Of a stretch of DNA of 64,000 nucleotides, positions 17,135 to 26,035 are shown one piece after another (the stretch's first letter is position 1; every line of letters starts with the position of its first letter). The DNA is from Gammaproteobacteria bacterium. Lineage in GTDB: Bacteria > Pseudomonadota > Gammaproteobacteria > Steroidobacterales > Rariloculaceae. The stretch covers positions 1 through 64,000 of the forward strand of contig PKRJ01000017.1 in the NCBI GenBank assembly GCA_017577365.1, given 5' to 3'. Both the position numbers and the translations under genes were made by a program. Under the pieces are notes generated by a model. The model had not been told where the DNA came from. It did no database searches and worked only from the letters and a program-made list of their open reading frames with translations.

Positions 17135-19849
17135 ATGCCGATCTACGTCGACAACCGCGAGTATCCGGCCGCGCCCGAGAAGAACCTGCTCGAGCACTGC
17201 CTGTCGCTCGGCTTGAACCTGCCCTACTTCTGCTGGCATCCCGCGATGGGCTCGGTCGGCGCGTGCCGGCAATGCGCGGTGAAGCAATACCGCGACGAGC
17301 GCGACACCGAAGGCCGCATCGTGATGGCGTGCATGACGCCCGCGGCGGAGGGCCTCCGGATCGGCCTCGACGAGCCCGAGGCGCGCGACTTTCGCGCCCG
17401 CGTCATCGAGTGGCTGATGGTCAACCATCCGCACGACTGCCCGGTCTGCGAGGAAGGCGGCGAATGCCACCTGCAGGACATGACCGTGATGACGGGCCAC
17501 AACTATCGCCGCTATCGGGGCCTGAAGCGCACGCACCGCAATCAATATCTCGGCCCGTTCCTGAACCACGAGATGAACCGCTGCATCGCGTGCTATCGGT
17601 GCGTGCGGTTCTATCAGGACTATGCCGGCGGCGACGATCTTCGCGCCTTCGCGTCGCACCATCACGTCTACTTCGGCCGTCACGAGGACGGCGTCCTCGA
17701 AAGCGAATGGAGCGGCAATCTCGCCGAGGTCTGCCCGACGGGCGTGTTCACCGACAAGCCGTTCTCGAAGCATTACGTCCGCAAGTGGGATCTGCAGAGC
17801 GCGCCGTCGATCTGCGTGCATTGCGGCCACGGCTGCAACGTCGCGGCGCAGGAACGCTACGGGCGCTTGCGGCGCGTCGTGAATCGCTTCAACGGCGACG
17901 TGAACGGCTATTTCATCTGCGACCGCGGCCGCTACGGCCACGGCTTCGTCACCGCGCCGACGCGGGTCCGCGCTCCGCTCCTCCGCACCGGCAACCGCGA
18001 GCTCGAAGCGGTCGGCGTCGACGAAGCGCTGCACGCGGCCTCCGAGATGCTCGCCGGGCGCGTCATCGGCATCGGCTCGCCGCGCGCATCGCTCGAAGCG
18101 AACTTCGCGCTGAAGAGGCTCGTCGGCGACGACGCGTTCTACATGGGCGTCGGCGGCCCGGACGCGGCGGCGCTCGAGGCCGTCCACGCGATTCGCACGG
18201 AAACCGCGACGCGTGCGCCGACGCTCATCGACGTCGAGAACGCCGATGCGATGCTCGTGCTCGGCGAGGACGTGGCGAGCACGGCGCCGCGCATGGCGCT
18301 CGCGCTGCGCCAAGCGACGCGCAACCGGCAGAAGGCGATCGCGAGCGGCCTAGGCATTCCGGCATGGCTCGATCAGCCGGTCCGGACCGCGGGACACGGC
18401 CAACTCTCACCGCTCTACGTCGCGACGCCGGTTCCGACGCGGCTCGATGCGATCGCCGCGGGCATATTCCGCGGCAGCGCGGACGAGATCGCGAGGCTTG
18501 GGTTCGCGATCGCGGCGCGAATCGATGCGAGGGCACCCGGCGTCGACGATCTCACCCGCGACGTGTCCGAGCTCGCCGCGCGCATCGCCGATGCCCTCGC
18601 GAGCGCCTCGCGCCCGCTCGTCGTCTCCGGCGTCTCGATACGCAGCGTCGCCGTGCTCGAGGCCGCGGCGAATGTCGCGCTCGCGCTCGGCGCGAAGCTC
18701 GGCCGGCCGGCGGATCTCGCGCTCGCGCTGCCCGAATGCAACTCGATGGGGCTCGAGCTCCTCGGCGCGCGGAGCCTCGACGACGCGCTGGAGCACGCGG
18801 AGCGTCAGCCGATCCGAGCGGCGATCGTGCTCGAGAACGATCTCGCGCGCCGCATGCCGCGGGCCGCGCTCGAGCGCTTCGGCGAGCGGGTCGAGCATCT
18901 CATCGTCGTCGATCACACGCTGCACGCGACCGCGCGTGCGGCCGATCTCGTGCTGCCGGCCGCGGCCTTCGCCGAGGGGGACGGCACGCTCGTCAACAAC
19001 GAAGGCCGCGCGCAGCGCTTCTTCCAGGCCTACGTGCCCGACGGCGAGATCCGCGAATCGTGGCGCTGGCTCGCGGAGCTCGCGCGCCGACGCGGTATCG
19101 AATGCGGCTGGGCTTCGCTCGACGACGTGATCGCCGATTGCGCTGCGAGCTCGCGCCGCCTCGCACCGATCGTCGACGCGGCACCCGGGGCACGCTTTCG
19201 GATCGCCGACCGGCGCATCGCCCGCGAGCCGGCACGCTACAGCGGGCGCACGGCGATGCACGCGAATGTCGATATCCGCGAGCCGAAGCCGCCGGAGGAT
19301 CCCGATACGCCGCTCGCGTTCTCGATGGAAGGCTATTACGGGCCGCGCGTGCCGCCGGCATTGATCCCGTTCTTCCGTGCGCCCGGCTGGAACTCGAATC
19401 AGTCGGTGCACAAGTTCCTCGACGAGACCGGCCGAGCGCTGCGCGGCGGCAACCCCGGCGTGCGGCTCGTCGAGCCCGGCGCCGACGCACGCCGTGCTTA
19501 CTTCGAAGCGCGTGCGAGCCTGCCCCCGTCCGGCGATGCGCTTCGCGTCGTGCCGCTCGCCGATGTGTTCGGCAGCGACGAGCTCGCGGCGCTGTCGCCG
19601 CCCGTCGCCGAGCGCATCCCCGAGCCGTGCGTCGTGCTCGGACCGGCGGACGCCGATGCGCGCGGCATCGTCGACGGCATGACGGCCGAGATCGAGCTCG
19701 GCGAGACGTCGCTCGCGCTTCCCGTGCGCGTCGTTCCCGGCCTCGCCGCGGGCACGCTCGGCGTGCCGATCGGCTTGCCGGGTATGCCGTTCATCGCGGC
19801 GGAAACGGCGAAAGTCGGAGGACGCGGAACGGCGGGAGACCCGCGATGA
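17135..19849 (+). CDS. nuoG: NADH-quinone oxidoreductase subunit G
   Basis: 904 residues, close to E. coli NuoG. The N-terminal ferredoxin domain has Cys33, Cys44, Cys47 and Cys66 (N1b). Next comes the His-plus-three-Cys set in HPHDCPVCEEGGEC (N5-type), then CIACYRC with a later CPTG (N4). A fourth set, CVHCGHGC with a Cys in FICDRGR, matches the additional N7 cluster that only some bacteria have, including E. coli. The rest is the molybdopterin-oxidoreductase-like fold without cofactor. Its stop overlaps nuoH by 4 bases. Confidence 0.96.
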   Translation: MPIYVDNREYPAAPEKNLLEHCLSLGLNLPYFCWHPAMGSVGACRQCAVKQYRDERDTEGRIVMACMTPAAEGLRIGLDEPEARDFRARVIEWLMVNHPHDCPVCEEGGECHLQDMTVMTGHNYRRYRGLKRTHRNQYLGPFLNHEMNRCIACYRCVRFYQDYAGGDDLRAFASHHHVYFGRHEDGVLESEWSGNLAEVCPTGVFTDKPFSKHYVRKWDLQSAPSICVHCGHGCNVAAQERYGRLRRVVNRFNGDVNGYFICDRGRYGHGFVTAPTRVRAPLLRTGNRELEAVGVDEALHAASEMLAGRVIGIGSPRASLEANFALKRLVGDDAFYMGVGGPDAAALEAVHAIRTETATRAPTLIDVENADAMLVLGEDVASTAPRMALALRQATRNRQKAIASGLGIPAWLDQPVRTAGHGQLSPLYVATPVPTRLDAIAAGIFRGSADEIARLGFAIAARIDARAPGVDDLTRDVSELAARIADALASASRPLVVSGVSIRSVAVLEAAANVALALGAKLGRPADLALALPECNSMGLELLGARSLDDALEHAERQPIRAAIVLENDLARRMPRAALERFGERVEHLIVVDHTLHATARAADLVLPAAAFAEGDGTLVNNEGRAQRFFQAYVPDGEIRESWRWLAELARRRGIECGWASLDDVIADCAASSRRLAPIVDAAPGARFRIADRRIAREPARYSGRTAMHANVDIREPKPPEDPDTPLAFSMEGYYGPRVPPALIPFFRAPGWNSNQSVHKFLDETGRALRGGNPGVRLVEPGADARRAYFEARASLPPSGDALRVVPLADVFGSDELAALSPPVAERIPEPCVVLGPADADARGIVDGMTAEIELGETSLALPVRVVPGLAAGTLGVPIGLPGMPFIAAETAKVGGRGTAGDPR

Positions 19850-20820
19850 GCGTCGTCGCGATGCTCTTCTTCATCGTCGTGCTGCTCTTTGCGCTCCTCG
19901 CCGCCGCGGCGCTCCTGACGTGGGTCGAGCGGCGGCTGCTCGCATGGTGGCAGGACCGTTACGGCCCGAATCGCGCGGGGCCTTTCGGCATCCTTCAAGC
20001 GTTCGCGGACGTGATCAAGATCCTCTTGAAGGAGGACTGGATACCTCCGCTCGCCGACAAGCCCGTGTTCGTGATCGCGCCCGCGATCGTCGCGGTCACG
20101 ATGCTGCTCGGGTTCGCGATCGTGCCGCTCGCGCCGGGGCTCGTGATCGCGGATCTCAACGTCGCGTTGCTCTTCTTCTTCGCGATGACGGGGCTATCGG
20201 TGTACAGCGTCACGTTCGCCGGGTGGGCGTCGAACAACAACTACTCGCTGCTCGGGAGCCTGCGCACCGCGGCGCAGATGATCAGCTACGAGGTCTTCAT
20301 GCTGCTTTCGCTCGTCGGCGTCGTGATCCTCGCGGGCTCCTTCAGGCTCACCGACATCGTCGACGCGCAGCGCGGCATGTGGTTCTTCGTGCCGCAGTTC
20401 GTCGGGCTCGTCGTGTTCTTCCTCGCCGCGATCGCCGAGACGCATCGACTGCCTTTCGATCTCCCCGAGGCCGAGCACGAGCTCGTCGCGGGCTATCACA
20501 CCGAATACTCCGGCATGAAGTTCGGGCTGTTCTTCCTCGGCGAGTATCTCGGGATGATGCTCTCGTCGGCGATGATCGTGACGCTCTTCTTCGGCGGGTG
20601 GCTCGGCCCGCCTTTCCTGCCGCCGATCGTCTGGTTCCTGCTGAAGACGGCGTTCTTCGTCTGCCTGTATCTCTTGCTGCGCGCCGCGCTCCCGCGTCCG
20701 CGCTACGACCAGCTCATGGGCTACGCGTGGAAGTTCCTGCTGCCCGTCGCGCTCCTGAACATCGTCGTCACCGGCGCGATCGTCGTCGCGACGCGCTCGC
20801 CGGCGGAGGTCGGATCATGA
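19846..20820 (+). CDS. nuoH: NADH-quinone oxidoreductase subunit H
   Basis: 324-residue membrane protein with about eight helices that forms the entrance to the quinone channel and links the peripheral and membrane arms. Signature segments are WVERRLLAWWQDRYGPNRAG, FGILQAFADVIKILLKEDW, AETHRLPFDLPEAEHELVAG and YHTEYSGMKF. Starts with the ATGA overlap at 19846 and overlaps nuoI by 4 bases. Confidence 0.97.
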   Translation: MSVVAMLFFIVVLLFALLAAAALLTWVERRLLAWWQDRYGPNRAGPFGILQAFADVIKILLKEDWIPPLADKPVFVIAPAIVAVTMLLGFAIVPLAPGLVIADLNVALLFFFAMTGLSVYSVTFAGWASNNNYSLLGSLRTAAQMISYEVFMLLSLVGVVILAGSFRLTDIVDAQRGMWFFVPQFVGLVVFFLAAIAETHRLPFDLPEAEHELVAGYHTEYSGMKFGLFFLGEYLGMMLSSAMIVTLFFGGWLGPPFLPPIVWFLLKTAFFVCLYLLLRAALPRPRYDQLMGYAWKFLLPVALLNIVVTGAIVVATRSPAEVGS

Positions 20821-21425
20821 TCGACGAACGAAGCATCGCCGCCGCGAAGCGCGCGCAAACGAGCGAGCGCACGCGCAGCGAAAGCTGGCTCTGGTCGCAG
20901 GTCGCCGTCCTATTGAGCCAGATCCGCTCGATGGCCGAGGTCTTCCTGCACGGCTTTCGCCGCCGAGAAACGATCCAGTATCCCGAGGAGAAGCCCTATC
21001 TCGCGCCGCGTTTTCGCGGCCGGATCGTGCTCACGCGGGACCCGGACGGCAACGAGCGTTGCGTCGCGTGCTATCTCTGCGCGGTCGCGTGCCCGGTCGA
21101 CTGCATCTCGCTGCAGAAGACCGAGGACGAGACGGGCCGCTGGTATCCCGAATGGTTCCGCATCAACTTCTCGCGCTGCATCTACTGCGGGCTCTGCGAG
21201 GAGGCTTGCCCCACGTACGCGATCCAGCTCACGCCGGATTTCGAGATGAGCGAGTACGACCGCCGCAACATGGTCTACGAGAAGGAGCATCTCCTGATCA
21301 GCGGCACGGGCAAGTATCCGGGCTACAGCTTCTATCGCGTCGCCGGGCGCGCGATCGGCGGCAAGGACAAGGGCGAGGCCGAGAACGAAGCGCCGCCGGT
21401 CGACGTGCGGGGGCTGATGCCATGA
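20817..21425 (+). CDS. nuoI: NADH-quinone oxidoreductase subunit I
   Basis: 202 residues. It carries two [4Fe-4S] clusters (N6a, N6b) bound by CVACYLCAVACP and CIYCGLCEEACP, the paired CxxCxxCxxxCP ferredoxin motifs. It conducts electrons from NuoG towards NuoB. The N-terminal ~45 residues form an amphipathic region that contacts the membrane arm. It starts by a 4-base overlap with nuoH. A 271-base spacer with repeats separates it from nuoJ. Confidence 0.97.
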   Translation: MIDERSIAAAKRAQTSERTRSESWLWSQVAVLLSQIRSMAEVFLHGFRRRETIQYPEEKPYLAPRFRGRIVLTRDPDGNERCVACYLCAVACPVDCISLQKTEDETGRWYPEWFRINFSRCIYCGLCEEACPTYAIQLTPDFEMSEYDRRNMVYEKEHLLISGTGKYPGYSFYRVAGRAIGGKDKGEAENEAPPVDVRGLMP

Positions 21426-21484
21426 GCGCTCGGCGTGTGCGACATCGAGCCTTTCCGCAGCGAGTAAGAGCTCTGCGAGCCCGT

Positions 21485-21505
21485 GCCGCATCTCTCTTTG
21501 CCGGA
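21485..21505 (+). repeat. Repeat copy A (partial) in nuoI-nuoJ spacer
   Basis: A 21-base segment matching 18 of 21 bases of copy B's inner part, including TCTTTGCCGGA. It is followed by GCGTGCG, which also follows the unit in copy C. Confidence 0.75.
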
Positions 21506-21524
21506 GCGTGCGTCGCGAGATTCC

Positions 21525-21556
21525 GGCGTGTCCGCGCCATATCTCCCTTTGCCGGA
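21525..21556 (+). repeat. Repeat copy B (32 bp) in nuoI-nuoJ spacer
   Basis: A 32-base unit, beginning GGCGTGTCCG and ending TTTGCCGGA. It is the inverted partner of copy C (31 of 32 bases), so B and C can form a long stem. Confidence 0.85.
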
Positions 21557-21582
21557 CCGCCGCAAGTCCGTCCCTGGAGGCT

Positions 21583-21610
21583 GCGTGCGCGGCGTCCCTG
21601 CCGCGCACGC
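21583..21610 (+). repeat. Hairpin in the loop between repeat copies B and C
   Basis: Perfect 11-base arms (21583-21593 and 21600-21610, GCGTGCGCGGC and its complement) with a 6-base loop, lying between repeat copies B and C. With the B/C pairing this gives a nested, branched structure in DNA or RNA. Confidence 0.75.
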
Positions 21611-21642
21611 TCCGGCAAAGGGAGATATGGCACGGACACGCC
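21611..21642 (-). repeat. Repeat copy C (32 bp, inverted) in nuoI-nuoJ spacer
   Basis: Reverse complement of copy B with one mismatch. The base-pairing arms B and C enclose 54 bases. A dispersed palindromic element (REP- or MITE-like) is one reading; an operon attenuator or mRNA-stability element is another. Confidence 0.85.
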
Positions 21643-21696
21643 TGGCGCAGCGGCGTCGCTTCGCGGCGCACGCGCCCATCACGAAGGTTGCAGCGC

Positions 21697-22308
21697 ATGA
21701 CGACGGCCTTCTACATCTTCGGCGCGATCGCGATCGCAGCGACGATCCTGACGATCACGCGCGTCAACGCGATGCACGCGCTCCTCTACCTCGTCGTGTC
21801 GCTGCTCGCGGTCGCCGGCGTCTTCTTCATCCTCGGCGCACCGTTCGCGGCGATGCTCGAGATCATCGTCTACGCCGGCGCGATCATCGTGCTGTTCGTC
21901 TTCGCCGTGATGATGCTCAATCTTGGCGACGTCTCGATCGAGCAGGAACGGCGCTGGCTGTCGCCGGATCTCTGGCTCGGCCCGAGCATTCTCTCGGCGA
22001 TCCTGCTCGCCGAGCTCGTCTACCTCCTTTCGATCGGCGATCTCGGCGCGCCGCCCGGCGAGCCGGTCGGCGCCGCGGCAGTCGCCGCGAGACTCTTCGG
22101 GCCGTACCTCCTCGCGGTCGAGCTCGCATCGATGCTGCTCCTCGCGGGCCTCGTCGGCGCGTATCGGATCGGCCGCATCCTCGACGAGCGAACGGCGGAA
22201 CGCACGTCGAGCGCCGAACGCGAGCCGGTTGCAGCAGGCGCGGATGCGCCGCAACGCGTCGAGGCGACCGCGGCGAGCGTCTTCGCCCACGACGGAGAAG
22301 GCGAATGA
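21697..22308 (+). CDS. nuoJ: NADH-quinone oxidoreductase subunit J
   Basis: 203 residues with five membrane helices. The ATG at 21697 has GAAGG about 10 bases upstream. The conserved TM3 stretch YAGAIIVLFVFAVMML, with the pi-bulge region known in complex I, is clear. The C-terminal ~35 residues are a polar Ala/Glu/Arg tail longer than usual. Overlaps nuoK by 4 bases. Confidence 0.96.
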   Translation: MTTAFYIFGAIAIAATILTITRVNAMHALLYLVVSLLAVAGVFFILGAPFAAMLEIIVYAGAIIVLFVFAVMMLNLGDVSIEQERRWLSPDLWLGPSILSAILLAELVYLLSIGDLGAPPGEPVGAAAVAARLFGPYLLAVELASMLLLAGLVGAYRIGRILDERTAERTSSAEREPVAAGADAPQRVEATAASVFAHDGEGE

Positions 22309-22616
22309 GCACCGCGGTGCCGATCGAGCATGCGCTGCTTCTCGCCGCGATCCTGTTCGGCCTCGGTCTGATCGGCGTGCTCGTGCGGCGCAACCTGATC
22401 TTCATGCTGCTCTCGATCGAGATCATGCTGAACGCGACCGCGCTCGCGTTCATCGCCGCCGGCGCGCGCTGGGCCGCGGCCGACGGACAGGTGATGTTCA
22501 TTCTCGTGCTGACGCTGACCGCTGCGGAGGTGTCGATCGCGCTCGCGCTGCTGATGCAGGTCTTCCGCCGCTTCAAGTCGCTCGACGCGGACGCGGTCAG
22601 CGAGATGAGGGGCTAG
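22305..22616 (+). CDS. nuoK: NADH-quinone oxidoreductase subunit K
   Basis: 103 residues, three membrane helices. The two buried glutamates needed for proton transfer are visible: Glu39 in SIEIMLNA and Glu75 in TAAEVSIALAL, three positions on from E. coli Glu36 and Glu72. ATGA overlap with nuoJ; nuoL follows after 3 bases. Confidence 0.97.
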   Translation: MSTAVPIEHALLLAAILFGLGLIGVLVRRNLIFMLLSIEIMLNATALAFIAAGARWAAADGQVMFILVLTLTAAEVSIALALLMQVFRRFKSLDADAVSEMRG

Positions 22617-22619
22617 CCG

Positions 22620-24539
22620 ATGCTCGACATGCTCTGGCTCGTTCCGCTGTTGCCGCTCGCGGGAAGCGCGATCCTGATGGTGACGCGCGGCGAGCTCTCG
22701 GCGCGCACGGTCGCGGTGATCGGCGCCGGCTCCGTCGGGCTCTCGGCCGTCGCGGCGCTGCTCGTCGCGAGCGGCTTCCTCGCATCGGACGGCGACACGG
22801 TGCGCTCCGGGATCGCGACGTGGATCGCATCCGATCGGCTCGTGCTTCGCTTCGGGCTGCACCTCGACGCGCTGTCCCTCGTGATGATCCTCGTGATCAC
22901 GCTCGTCGGCTTCCTGATCCATCTTTACTCGACCGCGTACATGGCCGGCGACGAAGGATTCAGCCGCTTCTTCGCGTACATGAATCTGTTCACCGCGGCG
23001 ATGCTGGTCCTCGTGCTCGCCGACAACCTCTTGCTGCTCTATCTCGGCTGGGAAGGCGTCGGTCTCTGCAGCTATCTCCTGATCGGCTTCTGGTACAAGG
23101 ATCCCGCGAACGGCTACGCGGCGCGCAAGGCGTTCGTCGTGACCCGCGCCGGCGACACCGCGATGCTGATCGGGTTGCTGCTGCTCGCGACGTCGCTCGG
23201 CACGCTCGAGATCGCCGAGCTCCTCGAGCGCGCCGAGAGCAGCTGGGCGGTCGGCTCCGGGATCGCGACGGCGGCGGCCGCGCTGCTGCTCGCGGGTGCG
23301 GTCGGCAAGTCCGCGCAGCTTCCGCTTCAGACGTGGCTTCCGGACGCGATGGCGGGCCCGACGCCGGTCAGCGCGCTGATCCATGCGGCGACGATGGTCA
23401 CGGCCGGCGTGTATCTGATCGCACGCACGCACACGCTCTTCTCGCTCGCGCCCGATGTTCAGCTCGCGGTCGCCGTGATCGGCGCGTTGACGCTGCTCGG
23501 CGCCGCGTTCGCCGCGCTCGCGCAACGCGACATCAAGCGCATCCTCGCGTACTCGACGATGAGCCAGATCGGCTACATGTTCCTCGCGCTCGGCGTCGGC
23601 GCGTGGAGCGCGGCGATCTTCCATTTCATGACACACGCGTTCTTCAAGGCGCTGCTCTTCCTCGCTGCCGGCGCGCTGATCCTCGCGCTCCATCACGAGC
23701 AGGACATCTTCCGCATGGGCGGGCTGCGCCGCCGCCTGCCGGCCGTGTTCTGGACGTTCCTCATCGGCGCCGCGGCGCTCGCGTCCGTGCCGCTCGTGAC
23801 GAGCGGCTTCTACAGCAAGGAGCAGATCCTCGCGGGGGCGTGGGCCTTCGACCGCGGCGGCGCGCTGCTCGGGCTCGCGGGTCTCGTCGCGGCTTTCGTC
23901 ACGTCCGTCTACATCTTTCGCGCGGTCTTCATCGTGTTCTTCGGACCGCAGGCCGGGCACGGCGACGCGGCCGACGTCGCGCTCGTCGACGGGCGCGGCG
24001 AGTCCACGCGCGGCGGGCGCATCGCGTTGCTGCTCCCGCTCGTAGCGCTCGCCATGCTTTCGATCGTCGGCGGCTTCGTCGATGCGCCGGCGAGCGCCTT
24101 CTCGGACTTCATGTCGACCGCGCTGCCTCGCGCGGAGACGGCGGAGAACGAAACGGCCGCCGTCATGCTCGAGATCACGGCGGCGATCGTCTCGCTCGCC
24201 GGCATCGTCGTCGCGTATCGGCTGTTCTTCCCGCACGGCGGGCGCGTCAAGGCGCCCGCCGTGCGCGAGCGCGCGCCGTGGCCCGCGGCGCTCGATCGTC
24301 TCTGGGCGTCCGGCTGGGGTTTCGATCGCGCGTATGACGCGCTCTTCGTCAAGCCGTTCGTCGCGATCGCCGCGGCGCTGCGCGGCGATCCGGTGGACGA
24401 CGCGTATTCGGGTGTAGCGGCCGGTCTTCGCGCCGCGTGGCGCGGCGCGGCCGAAAGCCAAACGGGCGAGCTTCGCTGGTACGCGGCCGGCATGCTCGCG
24501 GGCCTCGTGATCGTGCTCGCCGTGGCGCTGCTCCTATGA
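22620..24539 (+). CDS. nuoL: NADH-quinone oxidoreductase subunit L
   Basis: 639-residue antiporter-like proton pump at the distal end of the membrane arm. Family stretches include LYSTAYMAGDEGFSRFFAY, LLLYLGWEGVGLCSYLLIG, LPDAMAGPTPVSALIHAATM and STMSQIGYMF. The C-terminal part carries the long lateral helix expected of NuoL. Length is slightly above E. coli (613). Overlaps nuoM by 4 bases. Confidence 0.97.
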   Translation: MLDMLWLVPLLPLAGSAILMVTRGELSARTVAVIGAGSVGLSAVAALLVASGFLASDGDTVRSGIATWIASDRLVLRFGLHLDALSLVMILVITLVGFLIHLYSTAYMAGDEGFSRFFAYMNLFTAAMLVLVLADNLLLLYLGWEGVGLCSYLLIGFWYKDPANGYAARKAFVVTRAGDTAMLIGLLLLATSLGTLEIAELLERAESSWAVGSGIATAAAALLLAGAVGKSAQLPLQTWLPDAMAGPTPVSALIHAATMVTAGVYLIARTHTLFSLAPDVQLAVAVIGALTLLGAAFAALAQRDIKRILAYSTMSQIGYMFLALGVGAWSAAIFHFMTHAFFKALLFLAAGALILALHHEQDIFRMGGLRRRLPAVFWTFLIGAAALASVPLVTSGFYSKEQILAGAWAFDRGGALLGLAGLVAAFVTSVYIFRAVFIVFFGPQAGHGDAADVALVDGRGESTRGGRIALLLPLVALAMLSIVGGFVDAPASAFSDFMSTALPRAETAENETAAVMLEITAAIVSLAGIVVAYRLFFPHGGRVKAPAVRERAPWPAALDRLWASGWGFDRAYDALFVKPFVAIAAALRGDPVDDAYSGVAAGLRAAWRGAAESQTGELRWYAAGMLAGLVIVLAVALLL

Positions 24540-26035
24540 TCCTCGCGTGGCTCATCGTCGTTCCGCTCGTCGCAGGCGCGCTCGCGTGGCTCGGCGAACG
24601 GCAGAGCGTGCGGCTTTGCCGCTGGATCGCGCTGCTCGCGCTCGGCGCCGATCTCGCGCTGCTCGCGGCGATCTGGCTGAACGCGCCCGCGATCGACCCG
24701 ACGGTGCGCTCGGGCTGGCTCGTCGAGGCCGCGCGTCCGTGGATCCCGCGCTTCGGCATCGACTTCCACGTCGCGATGGACGGGCTCGGCCTGCTGATGG
24801 TCGCGCTGACGCTGTTCCTGGGGATCGTCGCGGTCGCGTGCTCGTGGACCGAGATCCGCGAGCGCGTCGGGTTCTTCCACGCGAATCTGCTCTGGTCGAT
24901 CGCCGGCATCGTCGGCGTCTTCGTCGCGCTCGATCTGTTCTTGTTCTTCTTCCTCTGGGAAGTGATGCTCGTGCCGATGTACTTCCTGATCGCCATCTGG
25001 GGGCACGAGAACCGCATCTACTCGGCGATCAAGTTCTTCATCTTCACGCAGGCGAGCAGCCTGCTGATGCTCGCGTCGATCGTCGGGCTCGCGTGGATCA
25101 ACGCGAGCGCAACCGGAGAGTGGACTTTCAACTACTTCGCTCTGCTCGGCACGGATCTCGAGCCGAATATCGCGATGTGGCTCATGCTCGGATTCTTCAT
25201 CGCGTTCGCGGTGAAGCTGCCCGCCGTGCCGTTTCATACGTGGTTGCCGGACGCGCACACCGACGCGCCGACGGCGGGCAGCATCATCCTGGCCGGCGTG
25301 CTGCTGAAGACCGGCGCCTACGGCTTGATCCGTTTCGTCGTGCCGCTCTTCCCGGATGCTGCGATGCGGATCGCGCCGGTCGCCATGGCGCTCGCGGTCG
25401 CGGGCATTCTCTACGGCGCCGTGCTCGCTTTCGCGCAGGTCGACTTCAAACGGCTCGTCGCATACACGAGCGTGAGCCACCTGGGCTTCGTCCTGCTCGG
25501 CATCTTCGCGTGGAACGAGCTCGCGCTGCAGGGTGCGATCATGGGCATGATCGCACACGGGCTTTCGACCGGAGGGCTGTTCGCGGTCGCCGGCGCGCTT
25601 CAGGAACGGCTGCACACGCGGGACATGCGCAGGATGGGGGGCCTCTGGCTGCGACTGCCGCGGATGGGCGCCGTGGCGCTCTTCTTCGCGATCGCATCGC
25701 TCGGGCTGCCGGGCCTTGCGAACTTCGTCGCCGAGTTCCTCGTGCTGCTCGGGTCGTTCGCCGTCGCGCCGGCCGCCGCGGTGCTCGCCGCGGTCGGGTT
25801 GATCTTCGCGGCAGTCTACTCGCTCGTGCTGATCCAGCGATCGTTCCACGGACCGGCGAAAAAGGAGATCCGCGCGACGGATTTCGACCGACGCGAGATG
25901 GCGTGGTCCGCCGCGATGATCGTCGCGCTCGTCTGGCTCGGGCTTCGGCCGCAACCGGTCTTCGACGCGGCGAGGCCGACGCTCGAGGAGCTCGGCGTCC
26001 CCGCCGTGCTTTCCGACGAAGGTGCCGAGCCGTGA
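24536..26035 (+). CDS. nuoM: NADH-quinone oxidoreductase subunit M
   Basis: 499-residue antiporter-like proton-pumping subunit with about 14 helices. Motifs: FLFFFLWEVMLVPMYFLI (containing the key TM5 Glu), FHTWLPDAHTDAPTAGS, GVLLKTGAYG and YTSVSHLGF. Starts by ATGA overlap with nuoL and overlaps nuoN, which starts with GTG. Confidence 0.97.
   Translation: MILAWLIVVPLVAGALAWLGERQSVRLCRWIALLALGADLALLAAIWLNAPAIDPTVRSGWLVEAARPWIPRFGIDFHVAMDGLGLLMVALTLFLGIVAVACSWTEIRERVGFFHANLLWSIAGIVGVFVALDLFLFFFLWEVMLVPMYFLIAIWGHENRIYSAIKFFIFTQASSLLMLASIVGLAWINASATGEWTFNYFALLGTDLEPNIAMWLMLGFFIAFAVKLPAVPFHTWLPDAHTDAPTAGSIILAGVLLKTGAYGLIRFVVPLFPDAAMRIAPVAMALAVAGILYGAVLAFAQVDFKRLVAYTSVSHLGFVLLGIFAWNELALQGAIMGMIAHGLSTGGLFAVAGALQERLHTRDMRRMGGLWLRLPRMGAVALFFAIASLGLPGLANFVAEFLVLLGSFAVAPAAAVLAAVGLIFAAVYSLVLIQRSFHGPAKKEIRATDFDRREMAWSAAMIVALVWLGLRPQPVFDAARPTLEELGVPAVLSDEGAEP

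Noticed and set aside
16975..20820. A 1,281-codon plus-strand open frame that overlaps nuoG and runs into nuoH, suggesting a fusion protein.
   Set aside because: Its first ~950 codons are Arg/Ala-rich out-of-frame reading of nuoG; the real NuoH begins at 19846 with a standard ATGA overlap.
21426..21696. Short open frames encoding repeated Arg/Gly peptides in the nuoI-nuoJ spacer.
   Set aside because: The peptide repeats simply reflect the DNA repeats; no ribosome site and no conserved composition.
22020..24461. An 813-codon minus-strand open frame opposite nuoJ-nuoL.
   Set aside because: Extremely charged composition with no domain, antisense to clear complex I genes.
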